Positions 26,274 through 35,197 of a stretch of DNA of 64,000 bases are shown in pieces; the first letter of the stretch is position 1; every line of letters begins with the position of its first letter. A program made the position numbers and the translations under genes. The notes beneath the pieces are model-generated. The model was not told the DNA's origin. It ran no database searches and worked only from the letters and a program-made list of their open reading frames with translations. This DNA is from Roseicella frigidaeris (GTDB lineage Bacteria; Pseudomonadota; Alphaproteobacteria; Acetobacterales; Acetobacteraceae): assembly GCF_003258945.1 (NCBI RefSeq), contig NZ_QLIX01000002.1, forward strand, positions 310,843 through 374,842, written 5' to 3'.

Positions 26274-27572
26274 CTACCCCGCGTATTCGAAGACGATGCG
26301 CGAGACGGCGGCGGCCAGCAGGCGGCGGTCGCCGCTCTCGCCCTCCTCGGCCGGGCAGCCGCCGGTCTGGCTGTCGAGGCGCAGCAGGCGGACCGGCCGC
26401 GGCCCGCCGGGCGGCGCCAGCCGCAGCACGAAGCCGTCCGGGCCGCATGGCGTCACCGCCACCTCGGCCGCCGCCTCGTCGAGCGCGGCGGTGATCGCCG
26501 GCGCGGCGGCGCGGTAGAGGGCGCTGATCTCGAGGGTGACGGCGACGAGGTCGCGGTCGCCGACGGGGTTCAGCAACAGGCTGCGCGGCCCCATCCAGCG
26601 GAAGGCGCCGTGCGGATAGACCTCCTCGCGGTGCCAGCCGGCGCCGAACAGCCCGGAGTCGAGCGGCAGCTCCACCCGCCGCGCCAGCCGATCGAGCAGC
26701 GGGTCGCCGGCGGCGACCGCGCCGCTGTCGGCCAGCAGGCTGCGGAGCGCATCCTCGCCGCTCGCCGGCGCGCCGGCGAGACGGTCGAAGAGCAGCGTCG
26801 AGGCGGCGGCGATGAAGGCGTCGATCCGCTCCTGCTGCAGGGCGAGGCGGCGCTCCATCGCGGCCTGCAGCCCCTGCTGCGCCGCGGCCGTCTCCTCCTC
26901 GAGCTGCCGCAGCCGGCCTTCGAGCTCGACCAGCCGGCGCTCGGCCGGCCCGGCCTCCTGGCGGGCCCAGGCGAAGCTGCCGACCGGCGCCTCCTGGCCG
27001 ACCAGGAGCAACGTCACCGATAGCCCCGATTCGGTCAGGTCGGCGGGGTGGATGGGCAGGGCGAAGCGGAAGGCGCAGCCGCCCTCCGGCAGGCCGATGG
27101 GCGGCTCGGTGCCGACCATGCGCGCGCCGCTGCCGTTGATGCGGGCATAGAGCACGGGCTCAAGCAGGCCGTTGCGCGGCTCGCGCGCCGTGCCGCGCAG
27201 CACCCCATGGTCGAGGCGGAGATCCTCGATCCGGATCTCCGGCGGCCCGAGCAGCGTCAGGGCCGCCGCGGCGCTGTCGAGGCGCCAGGGCCTGGTCAGG
27301 TCGCGGCCGTCGCGCGCGGTCGAGACGCGCAGCTCGGCCGGCAGCGGCACGCGCGGCAGCCGGGTGACCGGGATGCAGGAGACCTCGTCCTGCTGCAGCC
27401 CGGCGGGCAGGGACAGGCGCCCCACCTCGATGCCGCGGCAATGCAGCAGCAAGGTCTCGATGTCGGGGAGCGGACGCAGCGCCCGGAGGCTCAGCCCGTC
27501 GGGTCCGGCACCCAGCGGGATCAAGGGGCAAAAGATTGCCTGGAAGCCATCCATGGCAGTGGCGGGTATCAC
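26274..27572 (-). CDS. Unknown protein of carbohydrate cluster with coiled coil
   Basis: 432 residues, three parts. N-terminal (1-195) is beta-rich, with repeated short strands such as ETLLLHCRGIEVGRLSLPAG. A charged coiled coil follows (about 205-245: RRLVELEGRLRQLEEETAAA). The C-terminal part contains GWHREEVYPHGAFRWMGPRS, resembling the 'GW..E......RW' beta-sandwich domain often attached to glycosyltransferases in polysaccharide clusters. No signal peptide or TM. It diverges from a glycosyltransferase gene. Function unknown; a carbohydrate-linked role is inferred from context. Confidence 0.65.
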   Translation of the reverse strand: MIPATAMDGFQAIFCPLIPLGAGPDGLSLRALRPLPDIETLLLHCRGIEVGRLSLPAGLQQDEVSCIPVTRLPRVPLPAELRVSTARDGRDLTRPWRLDSAAAALTLLGPPEIRIEDLRLDHGVLRGTAREPRNGLLEPVLYARINGSGARMVGTEPPIGLPEGGCAFRFALPIHPADLTESGLSVTLLLVGQEAPVGSFAWARQEAGPAERRLVELEGRLRQLEEETAAAQQGLQAAMERRLALQQERIDAFIAAASTLLFDRLAGAPASGEDALRSLLADSGAVAAGDPLLDRLARRVELPLDSGLFGAGWHREEVYPHGAFRWMGPRSLLLNPVGDRDLVAVTLEISALYRAAAPAITAALDEAAAEVAVTPCGPDGFVLRLAPPGGPRPVRLLRLDSQTGGCPAEEGESGDRRLLAAAVSRIVFEYAG

Positions 27573-27605
27573 GTCGCGGCGCCGCGTAACAAGGGATCAA
27601 TTCAA

Positions 27606-27632
27606 TGGACAAAACAACTCAAGGTTTATAAC
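27606..27632 (+). promoter_or_regulatory. Putative sigma-70 promoter
   Basis: In the A/T-rich divergent region, TGGACA (27606-27611) and TATAAC (27627-27632) are separated by 15 bases, each one mismatch from the consensus hexamers; spacing is slightly short. It lies about 40 bases before the glycosyltransferase ATG at 27672. Confidence 0.35.
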
Positions 27633-27671
27633 CGGATTGTCAGAAAGCCTCCGCGAGGCACCGCCCTGCCG

Positions 27672-29168
27672 ATGACCGCCGCCCGTGACGCCCTGACCGT
27701 CTGGACACCCCTGCCGCCGGAGCGGAACGGCATCGCGGATTACGCCCATGGCCTGCTGACCGGCCTCGCGCGGCACTACGACTGCCGGGCGGCCTGTGCC
27801 GACTGGCTGGCCGAGGCCCCGGAGGGGGTGGCGGTGCTCGACCCCGCCCTGGCGCATCGCGCGGCCGGGCCACGCGCGCTGCACCAGATCGGCAACAATC
27901 CCGGCCATGGCTTCGTGGTGCGCGGGATGCGCCGCATGCCGGGCGTGACCACCCTGCACGATCCGGGGCTGCTGCACCTCTACGAGACCATGGGCGAGCC
28001 CGACCCGGTGATCGGCGCCGGCATGCAGGCGACCCTGCCGGGGCTGGCGGCGGTCTATGGCCGGCACCGCCGCGAGGACGGGGTGCAGAGCCGGGCCAAC
28101 CACCTGCTTTTCGACCTCGCCGGCGAGGTGCTGGCGCGCTCGCGCGCCGTCGTCGTCCATTCCCGCTTCGCGCGCAACCGGCTGCGGCTGGCGCATGGGC
28201 CGGCGGCGACCGCGCATGTCGCGGTGATCCCGCATGTCCTGCCACCGAGCCGCATGCCGGCGCGCGGCGCGGCGCGGGCCCGGCTCGGCCTCGACGACGA
28301 CACCTTCCTCGTGCTCACCGCCGGCTTCGCCACCGCGGCCAAGCGCTTCGACTGGCTGATCGCCGCGCTCGACACGGCCATCGCCCGAGGGGCCATCACC
28401 CGGGGAGCCACCACCCGGGGGGCGCGGCTGCGCTGGATCCATGCCGGGGCCGAGCGGGCCGAGGAATACGGCCTCGGCGCGGCCATCGCCGCGCGGCCGG
28501 CGGTGGCCGCCATCGCCCGGGTGACCGGCTATCTCGGGGCGGCTGCGCTCGATGACCACATCGCCGCGGCGGATGTGCTGGTGAACCTGCGCTTTCCCTC
28601 GAGCGGCGAGAGCTCGGGCTCGCTGGCGCGCGCCTTCGCGGCCGGGACCTGCTGCATCGTCTCGGCGACGGCCGCCTATGCCGAGCTGCCGCGCGACGCG
28701 GTGCTGCAACTGCCGCTGACCGGCGCGCCCCGCCTCCTCGGCGAGACGCTGCGCGCCCTGGCCGAGGCGCCGGCGCGGGCGGCCGAGATCGGGGCCGGCG
28801 GCCGCCGCCACGCGCTGGCCGAGATGGCGCTGCCGGCGGTGGCGGCGCGCTACCGCGACGTGATCGAGGCGTCGCTCGATCGTCCCGTGGCCGGGCCGGC
28901 CGCGCCGGGCCCGCCGCCGCTGCTGGTGCTCGATGCCGCTTCCAGCCTGCGGCCGCCGCAGGTGGCGGCGGCGCTGGCCGGGCGGCAGGGGCGCTGCCGG
29001 CTGCTGCTCGCCGCGCCGGACCTGCCGGCGCTGGCCCGGCTGACGCTCGACCGGCCCGGCCTGCTGGCCTCGCTGCTGCCGGTCTCGGCCGGGCTGCTGG
29101 CGACGCGGGTGGTGCTGGCGCCGCAGCCCGGGCTGCTGCTCGACCTCGCGCTGGGCTGGGCGGCATGA
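27672..29168 (+). CDS. Glycosyltransferase family 4 protein with extra C-terminal region
   Basis: 498 residues. WTPLPPERNGIADYAHGLLT is the typical start of GT4 enzymes in polysaccharide clusters, VVVHSRFARNRLRLAHG and VIPHVLPP follow, then FLVLTAGFATAAKRFDWLIA and the donor site FPSSGESSGSLARAFAAGTC (SGESSGS instead of EGFGLP, as in one GT4 subgroup). The last about 110 residues after VIEASL form an extra, Leu/Ala-rich segment not needed for a GT-B fold. An internal in-frame 15-bp tandem repeat adds Ala-Ile-Thr-Arg-Gly units near residue 236-251. The following gene overlaps by four bases. Confidence 0.85.
   Translation: MTAARDALTVWTPLPPERNGIADYAHGLLTGLARHYDCRAACADWLAEAPEGVAVLDPALAHRAAGPRALHQIGNNPGHGFVVRGMRRMPGVTTLHDPGLLHLYETMGEPDPVIGAGMQATLPGLAAVYGRHRREDGVQSRANHLLFDLAGEVLARSRAVVVHSRFARNRLRLAHGPAATAHVAVIPHVLPPSRMPARGAARARLGLDDDTFLVLTAGFATAAKRFDWLIAALDTAIARGAITRGATTRGARLRWIHAGAERAEEYGLGAAIAARPAVAAIARVTGYLGAAALDDHIAAADVLVNLRFPSSGESSGSLARAFAAGTCCIVSATAAYAELPRDAVLQLPLTGAPRLLGETLRALAEAPARAAEIGAGGRRHALAEMALPAVAARYRDVIEASLDRPVAGPAAPGPPPLLVLDAASSLRPPQVAAALAGRQGRCRLLLAAPDLPALARLTLDRPGLLASLLPVSAGLLATRVVLAPQPGLLLDLALGWAA
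28377..28421 (+). repeat. In-frame 15-bp tandem repeat (3 copies) inside the glycosyltransferase
   Basis: Units 28377-28391, 28392-28406 and 28407-28421 follow GCCATCACCCGGGGA with one to three differences. They encode AIARG-AITRG-ATTRG and lie in a loop between two strands of the C-terminal domain, so length changes would be tolerated. Confidence 0.8.
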
Positions 29169-30118
29169 GCGCGGGCGCCATCCTGGCCAGCCTGCTGCGG
29201 CAGGCGCTGCCGGCCTGCCGCCTGCTCGATCTCGGCCTGCCCGCGGCGCCGCTGCTCGCCTGGTGGCCGGAGGCGTTGTGCGGCCTCGCCGAGCCGGCGC
29301 TGCTGCCGCCGGCGGAGGCGGCGCTGCTCGGCCGCTTCCGGCACGGGCCCCGGCGCCTGCCGGTCTTCGGGCTCGATCCGGCGGGCGATGCGGCGGTGCT
29401 CGCCGCGGCCGCCGGCCGGCCGGAGGCGCCGCTGCTCCTGGCGCTGCCCGGCGCGATCCCCTCCGCCCTGGCGCCGGCGGTGGAGGCGGGGGCGCTGCTG
29501 CTGCGCCACGGCCGCGCCGCGGGGCTGCCGCCGCCGCCCGGGCCGGGGCGCGGCCGGATCATGCTGCTCGCCGGCCCCGTGGCGCGGATCGAGCGCTGGG
29601 ACCTGCTGCTGCCACCGGCGGCGGTCGAGCCGGTCTTCGCCCGGCTGCACGACGCGGCGCAGGGTCTCGCCGCCCAGCTCGGCGGCGGCCGGGCCTGGCA
29701 GATCGGCGGGCGGCTGGTGACGCCGGGCCTCGCCAGCCTCGGCATGCTCGGTATCGGCGCGGAGCGGGTGCCGCCGCTGCGCCTGCCGGGGGCGGCGCTC
29801 TGGCACGACCTGCCGGGCGTGCCGGAGGCGGAGGGGCTGCCGCTCGGGGCGGCGCGGCGGCTGCGGCTGCTGCTCGGCGGGATGCCGGCGCGGGGGGCCT
29901 GGCTGCGGCTGCGGCTGCAGGGACTCGATCCGGCGCGGCCGCCGGCGCTGCTCCTCGACGGGGTCCGGCTCGAGGCGCAGCTCCGCGCCGAGGGCGCGGC
30001 GCATTGGCTCGAGGCGCCGGCGCGGATGCGCCCCGGCCAGGCCAGCATCGCCGGCCTCGCCCTGCCGCCCGGCGCGCCGGAGGCGGCGGTGCTGCTGGCG
30101 CTGGAATTCGCCGCGTGA
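29165..30118 (+). CDS. Unknown protein of carbohydrate cluster
   Basis: 317 residues, extremely Ala/Leu/Pro/Gly-rich. The middle contains a strand-loop segment GRIMLLAGPVARIERWDLLL and the C-terminal 80 residues (RLRLLLGGMPARGAWLRLRL onward) look like a beta-sandwich similar in style to the N-terminal part of the unknown protein at 26274-27572. No TM helix or catalytic motif is recognised. It sits between two glycosyltransferase genes, overlapping both (ATGA and GTGA), so its product is made in step with them. Function unknown. Confidence 0.65.
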   Translation: MSAGAILASLLRQALPACRLLDLGLPAAPLLAWWPEALCGLAEPALLPPAEAALLGRFRHGPRRLPVFGLDPAGDAAVLAAAAGRPEAPLLLALPGAIPSALAPAVEAGALLLRHGRAAGLPPPPGPGRGRIMLLAGPVARIERWDLLLPPAAVEPVFARLHDAAQGLAAQLGGGRAWQIGGRLVTPGLASLGMLGIGAERVPPLRLPGAALWHDLPGVPEAEGLPLGAARRLRLLLGGMPARGAWLRLRLQGLDPARPPALLLDGVRLEAQLRAEGAAHWLEAPARMRPGQASIAGLALPPGAPEAAVLLALEFAA

Positions 30119-31239
30119 GCCGCAGCCCGCGCCTGCTGGTCGTCTCGCCCGCGCCCTCGCATCCGGCGGACCAGGGCAACTCCGCCCGCATCCAGGCGCT
30201 CGGCGCCGGGCTGATGGCGCGCGGCGTCGCCTGCGACTTCCTCTACTACGCGACCGAGGGCTGCAGCCCAGCGCAGCGCGAGGCCATGGCGGGCTTCTGG
30301 CAGGCGCTGCACCTCGTGCCGCCGGTGCCGACCGGCGCCATGCGCTTCCCGGGCCTCTGGGGCCTCGACGACTGGTGCGACGTCTCGGTCGTCGAGCAGG
30401 TGGCGGCGTTGCAGCGCGGCGCCCGCTACGACGCGGTGCTGGTGAACTATGTCTGGATGTCGCGGGTGCTCGAGGCGGTGCCCGACGCCTTCCGCATCAT
30501 CGACGCCCACGACCTGTTCGGCGACCGGCACCGGGTCGCGCAGGCCGCCGGCATCGACCCCTCCTGGTTCTTCACCAGCATCGCCGAGGAGGGGCGGGGG
30601 CTCGGCCGCGCCGATCTCGTCATCGGCATCCAGGAGGAGGAGGCCGAGGCGCTGCGGCAGCGGAGCGCGACGCCGGTGATGACCGTCGGCCACATGCCGG
30701 CGCTGCGCTTCCTCGAGGCCAGGCCCGCGCCGCCGCCGCGCGCGCCCTTCGGCTATCTCGGCAGCGCCAATCCCTGGAACCTCGCCTCGGTGCGGGCGCT
30801 CGACGCGGCGCTGGCCGAGGCGGGGGGCATGCCCTGGCTGCTCGCCGGGCGGATCCTGCAGCGCCGCGACCTCGCCCTGGCGAGCCGGCCGCTGCGCCTG
30901 GGCGAGGTGGCGGACCCGGCGCTGTTCTACGACGCGGTGGCCTGCGTGCTGAACCCCATGGTTCCGGGCACCGGGCTCAAGATCAAGACCGTCGAGGCCC
31001 TGGCGCATGGCCGGCCGATCCTCGGCACCCGGCACGCCTTCACCGGCCTGCCGGCCGAGCATCCGGGGCATGCCGCGGCGGACATCGCCGAGCTGGTCGG
31101 GCTGATGCGGGCGTGGTGCGCGAGCGGGTCCTTCCGCGACGAGCTGGCCACGGCCTCGCGGCTGCTGGCGCTCCGCTACGCCGCCGACCTCGCTCTGCAG
31201 CTCGACGCGCTGGCCGCGCGGCTGCGCGCCCTCGCCTAG
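30115..31239 (+). CDS. Glycosyltransferase (GT4-like)
   Basis: 374 residues from a GTG that overlaps the previous stop (GTGA). RLLVVSPAPSHPADQGNSAR is the N-terminal GT-B strand and loop of GT4 enzymes in polysaccharide loci; FRIIDAHDLFGDRHRVAQA, APFGYLGSANPWNLASVRAL and the donor site VPGTGLKIKTVEALAHGRPI (Gly-Thr-Gly-Leu-Lys-Ile-Lys) define the fold. There is no signal or TM. Last gene of the rightward three-gene run; a hairpin follows in the intergenic region. Confidence 0.88.
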   Translation: MSRSPRLLVVSPAPSHPADQGNSARIQALGAGLMARGVACDFLYYATEGCSPAQREAMAGFWQALHLVPPVPTGAMRFPGLWGLDDWCDVSVVEQVAALQRGARYDAVLVNYVWMSRVLEAVPDAFRIIDAHDLFGDRHRVAQAAGIDPSWFFTSIAEEGRGLGRADLVIGIQEEEAEALRQRSATPVMTVGHMPALRFLEARPAPPPRAPFGYLGSANPWNLASVRALDAALAEAGGMPWLLAGRILQRRDLALASRPLRLGEVADPALFYDAVACVLNPMVPGTGLKIKTVEALAHGRPILGTRHAFTGLPAEHPGHAAADIAELVGLMRAWCASGSFRDELATASRLLALRYAADLALQLDALAARLRALA

Positions 31240-31489
31240 GGCGTGAATCACGTGACCGAACAACGCCCTGGACCATGGTCCGCGAACCGAAGGGAGCGGT
31301 TCGTGGTCCGGAGCGGATCCCGTTCGGGTGGAAGCGCGCGAGCGGGTGAAGATGCTCTGAAAACAAGGCGCTGAGGTTCGCCCGCGCCGGCGGCGCGGGG
31401 CCGGCCCCATTGCCCGCCGGGCCGGCGGCGGTCAAAGTGCGCCCCCCAAGGCGCCCCGGCGCGAGTTCGGGGCTGGAGGAGAACCGTCG
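31240..31489. repeat. Intergenic region with nested palindromes (possible dispersed repeat)
   Basis: 250 bases between a glycosyltransferase and the aldehyde dehydrogenase. GGACCATGGTCC (31270-31281) is a perfect 12-base palindrome overlapping the left arm of a larger hairpin: GGTCCGCGAACCG (31277-31289) pairs with CGGTTCGTGGTCC (31297-31309) with two mismatches that can form wobble pairs. Composition is less GC-rich than the coding DNA. It may act as a transcription terminator or be a copy of a genome-wide intergenic element; one copy only is visible here. Confidence 0.5.
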
Positions 31490-32926
31490 ATGGCCTATCC
31501 GAACGTCCAGCTCTACATCAACGGCGAATGGCGCAACGCCCGCTCCGGCAGGACCGGCGAGGTCCTCAACCCGGCGACCGAGGAGGTGATCGGCACCTAC
31601 GCCTATGCCGGCAAGGAGGATCTCGACGAGGCGCTGGAGGCGGCGGAGAAGGGCTTCGCGCAGTGGCGCAAGGTCTCGGCCTTCGAGCGGTCGAAGGTGA
31701 TGCGCAAGGCCGCCGACATCCTGCGCAGCCGCGCCGACGCGATCGCCCGCATCATGACCATGGAGCAGGGCAAGCCGCTGCCCGAGGCGAAGATGGAGGT
31801 GCTGGCCGGCGCCGACGTCATCGACTGGTTCGCCGAGGAGGCCCGCCGCGCCTATGGCCGCGTCATCCCGGCCCGCGCCGAGGGCGTCTACCAGCTCGTG
31901 GTGAAGGAGCCGGTCGGCCCCGTCGCCGCCTTCACGCCCTGGAACTTCCCGATCAACCAGGTGGTCCGCAAGCTCTCGGCGGCCGTCGCCACGGGCTGCT
32001 CCATCATCGTCAAAGCGCCCGAGGACACCCCGGCCTCGCCGGCCGAGCTGATCCGCGCCTATGCCGATGCCGGCCTCCCGGCCGGGGTGATGAACCTCGT
32101 CTATGGCAGCCCGGCCGAGATCAGCGAGTACCTGATCCCGCACCCGGTCATCCGCAAGGTGACCTTCACCGGCTCCACCCCGGTCGGCAAGCAGCTCGCG
32201 GCGCTCGCCGGCAAGCACATGAAGCGGGTGACGATGGAGCTCGGCGGCCATGCGCCGGCGATCGTCTTCGACGATGCCGATCTCGACCTCGCGGCGAAGA
32301 CGCTGGCGGCGGCGAAGTTCCGCAATGCCGGCCAGGTCTGCGTCAGCCCGACGCGCTTCCTGGTGCAGGAGGCGCTCTACGAGCCCTTCATCGAGAAATT
32401 CGTCGCCGCAGCCAAGGCGGTGAAGGTCGGCAACGGCCTCGAGGAGGGCACGCAGATGGGCCCGCTGGTGCATGAGCGGCGCATCCCCTGGGTCGACGGG
32501 CTGATGGCCGATGCCCGGCAGAAGGGCGGCGAGGTGCGGACCGGCGGCGAGCGCATCGGCAACAAGGGCTATTTCTACCAGCCGACCGTCGTCACCGGCC
32601 TCTCCAAGGAGGCGCGGATGATGAACGAGGAGCCCTTCGCGCCGGTTGCCATGATCGCGTCCTTCAAGGAGTTCGAGGAAGTCGTCGCCGAGGCGAACCG
32701 GCTGCCCTATGGCCTGGCCAGCTACGCCTTCACCCGCAGCGCCAAGACGGCGAACGCCATCGCCTCGAAGGTCGAGAGCGGCATGATGACGATCAACCAT
32801 CTCGGCCTCGCCCTGCCCGAGGTGCCCTTCGGCGGCATCAAGGACAGCGGCTACGGCTCGGAGGGCGGCTCGGAGGCGATCGAGGCCTATCTGAACACCA
32901 AGTTCGTCAGCCAGGCGGGCCTCTGA
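31490..32926 (+). CDS. NAD(P)-dependent aldehyde dehydrogenase (succinate-semialdehyde dehydrogenase-like)
   Basis: 478 residues, normal family length. [20 protein letters not shown] is the cofactor-binding block, [19 protein letters not shown] contains general base Glu250, and [17 protein letters not shown] holds catalytic Cys284. [15 protein letters not shown] near the C-terminus is typical of GabD/AldA-type semialdehyde dehydrogenases. A GGAGGAG lies before the ATG. Substrate is uncertain; 2-formylglutarate or succinic/glutaric semialdehyde are attractive given the catabolic context, but it is 20-30 kb from the nicotinate genes. Confidence 0.9.
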   Translation: MAYPNVQLYINGEWRNARSGRTGEVLNPATEEVIGTYAYAGKEDLDEALEAAEKGFAQWRKVSAFERSKVMRKAADILRSRADAIARIMTMEQGKPLPEAKMEVLAGADVIDWFAEEARRAYGRVIPARAEGVYQLVVKEPVGPVAAFTPWNFPINQVVRKLSAAVATGCSIIVKAPEDTPASPAELIRAYADAGLPAGVMNLVYGSPAEISEYLIPHPVIRKVTFTGSTPVGKQLAALAGKHMKRVTMELGGHAPAIVFDDADLDLAAKTLAAAKFRNAGQVCVSPTRFLVQEALYEPFIEKFVAAAKAVKVGNGLEEGTQMGPLVHERRIPWVDGLMADARQKGGEVRTGGERIGNKGYFYQPTVVTGLSKEARMMNEEPFAPVAMIASFKEFEEVVAEANRLPYGLASYAFTRSAKTANAIASKVESGMMTINHLGLALPEVPFGGIKDSGYGSEGGSEAIEAYLNTKFVSQAGL

Positions 32927-32932
32927 TGATGT

Positions 32933-33026
32933 CCCCATGACGCCGCGGTGCGGCGTCATGGGGCCCCGTGAATCGCCTCTGATCCCAGAGGCGTCACGCC
33001 CTGCCGCGGCGAAGCCGCGGCAGGGC
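32933..33026. terminator. Three tandem hairpins between convergent genes (bidirectional terminator)
   Basis: Three perfect inverted repeats in 94 bases: 14-base arms 32933-32946/32950-32963 with a 3-base loop, 8-base arms 32974-32981/32986-32993 with a 4-base loop, and 13-base arms 32998-33010/33014-33026 with a GAA loop. No T-tracts follow. They lie just after the aldehyde dehydrogenase stop and before the end of the convergent binding-protein gene. Confidence 0.75.
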
Positions 33027-33079
33027 AACGGGCAGCGATGGTTGCGGCGCGGGGCGGCAAGCCCCGGACGCGCCGTGCA

Positions 33080-33826
33080 TCAGGGCTCGATGCCGGCCGC
33101 CGCGAAGGCGCGCCGGGCCTCGGGGCCGGCGAGGAATTGCAGCAGCGCCTCGCCCGCGCCGCCCGGCAGCGCCGCCGCGCCATAGGCGGTGTAGCTCTGC
33201 AAGGCGTCAGGCAGCGGGCCGAGCGCATGCAGCGCCGGCACCAGACCGATCTCGGTCATGGCGCCGAAGCCGAGCTCGGCCCCGTGCCCCTGCAGCAGGT
33301 GCTGCATCACCGCCGCCCCCGTCGCATAGCGCCGCGCCTTGGCGGCCACCAGCGCGGCGAGGCCGAGCCGCGCGAAGAGCCGCTCCATCGCCTGGCCGGT
33401 CGAGGCGCGGTTGAACACCACCGCATCGGCGCCCTCGACGGCCGCGCGCAGCCCCGCCGCGTCGCGGATCATCGGCGCCGGCGCGCCCCGGCGCACCACC
33501 ACCCCGATGCCGACCCGGCCGAGCGGCAGGGGCGGGCCGGCCAGCCGGTCGGGAAGCGCATCCAACAGGCTGGTTGGCGCGACCAGCAGGTCCGGCCGCT
33601 CGCCCGCCAGCAGCCGCTCCCGCAACTGCGGCGCCGTGGCATAGGCCACCTGCACCGCCCGGCCCGTGGCGGCCCGGAAGCCGGCGATGGCGGCGGCGAG
33701 GCCGGGTTCCACGGCGCCGGCGCTCAGCACCCGGATCGCCGCCGGCGCCCCGCCCGCGGCGAGGAGCAACGGCGAGAGGGCGAGCAGGCTGCGGCGCCGG
33801 CGGCGCGACGGCCCCGCGCGCGGCAT
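33080..33826 (-). CDS. ModA-like extracytoplasmic substrate-binding protein
   Basis: 248 residues. A twin-arginine-like basic leader (RRRRRSLLALSPLLLAAGG) is followed by IRVLSAGAVEPGLAAAIAGF, RPDLLVAPTSLLDALP and GLVPALHALGPLPDALQSYT, the order of blocks in ModA/PBP2-type binding proteins. There is no permease or ATPase gene nearby, so this is an orphan; it need not bind molybdate. It ends 17 bases upstream of the next binding-protein gene's stop side and is read in the same direction, so co-transcription is possible. Confidence 0.8.
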   Translation of the reverse strand: MPRAGPSRRRRRSLLALSPLLLAAGGAPAAIRVLSAGAVEPGLAAAIAGFRAATGRAVQVAYATAPQLRERLLAGERPDLLVAPTSLLDALPDRLAGPPLPLGRVGIGVVVRRGAPAPMIRDAAGLRAAVEGADAVVFNRASTGQAMERLFARLGLAALVAAKARRYATGAAVMQHLLQGHGAELGFGAMTEIGLVPALHALGPLPDALQSYTAYGAAALPGGAGEALLQFLAGPEARRAFAAAGIEP

Positions 33827-33842
33827 CCTCCGCCCCGGCCGC

Positions 33843-35060
33843 TCAGGCCTTGACCAGCGGGCAGCCGCCTTCGGCCAGCGGACGGAAGGCCTCCTCGCCG
33901 CGGATCGTCTCCGCCACCTCCAGCAGGTCCCACTCGCTGCGGGACTGCCGCGGCTGCTTCACCCGCAACAGGTAGACGTCGCGCACCACCCTGCCATCGG
34001 CGCGCAGCACGCCGTCCTTGGTCATGAAGTCGTTGATCGGCGTCTCGCGCATCTTCGCCATCACCGGCGCGGTGGCATCCGTGCCGGCGGCCTGCACCGC
34101 CTTCAGGTAATGCAGCACGGCGCCGTAGGAGCCTGCCTGGAAGGCGGTCGGCGGCTTGCCATGCGCCTTGGCGAAGCGGGTGGCGAAGGCGCGCGTCGCC
34201 TCGGTCTGGTCCCAATAGTAGCTCGCCGCATAGACCATGCCCTGGCCGGTCTCGAGCCCGATGGAGCGGATGTTGGTCAGCGAGCAGTTGAGCGCCGCCG
34301 GCACGATGCCGCGGCGGATCAGGCCGAACTCGCCCATCTGCTTGGCGATGTTGATCATGTCCGTGCCGCCGGCGCAGATGCCGACGGCCTGCGCGCCGGA
34401 GGCGGCGGCGCGCACGAGATAGGAGGAGTAGTCGCTCTCGCCGAGCGGCGCCCGCACGCTGCCCAGCACCTCCCCGCCCAGGCCCTTCAGGATCGCGCTC
34501 GCATTGGCCTCCAGCGAATGGCCGAAGGCGTAGTCCGAGGTGACGAAGAACCACTTGGTCTTGCCGCCGCGCACCAGCGCCGTCACCGGCCCCTTGGCGG
34601 CGGAGTAGTTGTCGTAGACCCAGTGCGCCGTCCAGGGGCCGCACTCCTTGCCCGTGAGGTCGGTGGTGCCGGCCGACATCGGGATGACGATCCGCTGCTT
34701 CTCCTTCGAGAGGGTCTGCACCGCGAGCGCCACGGCGGAGTTGCCGAGGCCGGTGATGATGTCGACCTTCTCCTGGTCGAACCAGCGGCGGGCGACGCCG
34801 AGCCCGATATCGGCGCGGTTCAGCAGGTCGCCATGCACCAGCTCGATCGGCGCGCCGAGCACCTTGCCGCCCATGTCCTCGATCGCCAGCCGGGCGGCCA
34901 CCACCTCGCCCATGCCCTGCTGGTCGGCGAAGACGCCGGTCATGTCGTTCAGCACGCCGATCTTCACCACGCCATCCGAGACCTGGCCCTGGGCGCGGCC
35001 GGGCAGGATGCGGAAGAGCGGCAGCGCGGCGGCGCCGCCGAGGAGCGTTCTGCGATGCAT
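33843..35060 (-). CDS. Branched-chain-type ABC transporter substrate-binding protein
   Basis: 405-residue periplasmic binding protein (Peripla_BP_6). Leader MHRRTLLGGAAALPLFRILP with a twin-Arg; mature part begins VVKIGVLNDMTGVFADQQG, then WFFVTSDYAFGHSLEANASA and FGLIRRGIVPAALNCSLTNI. The family binds amino acids, aromatic acids or similar carboxylates. Permease and ATPase genes are not adjacent; the complete Liv set at 48436-52951 has its own binding protein. The ATG at 35060 is directly before the signal peptide. Confidence 0.9.
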   Translation of the reverse strand: MHRRTLLGGAAALPLFRILPGRAQGQVSDGVVKIGVLNDMTGVFADQQGMGEVVAARLAIEDMGGKVLGAPIELVHGDLLNRADIGLGVARRWFDQEKVDIITGLGNSAVALAVQTLSKEKQRIVIPMSAGTTDLTGKECGPWTAHWVYDNYSAAKGPVTALVRGGKTKWFFVTSDYAFGHSLEANASAILKGLGGEVLGSVRAPLGESDYSSYLVRAAASGAQAVGICAGGTDMINIAKQMGEFGLIRRGIVPAALNCSLTNIRSIGLETGQGMVYAASYYWDQTEATRAFATRFAKAHGKPPTAFQAGSYGAVLHYLKAVQAAGTDATAPVMAKMRETPINDFMTKDGVLRADGRVVRDVYLLRVKQPRQSRSEWDLLEVAETIRGEEAFRPLAEGGCPLVKA

Positions 35061-35197
35061 AGGATGATCCTCCCGGCCGGTTCGGTACGGCCCCGTTGCG
35101 GGCAGGCTAGGCGGAGGCAGCAGGGCCGCGCAACCCTGTGCCCTTGGGCCTGCCCACGGCCCTGCCCTCGGCCCCGCCGCGGCCCGGGCCGGCCGGC

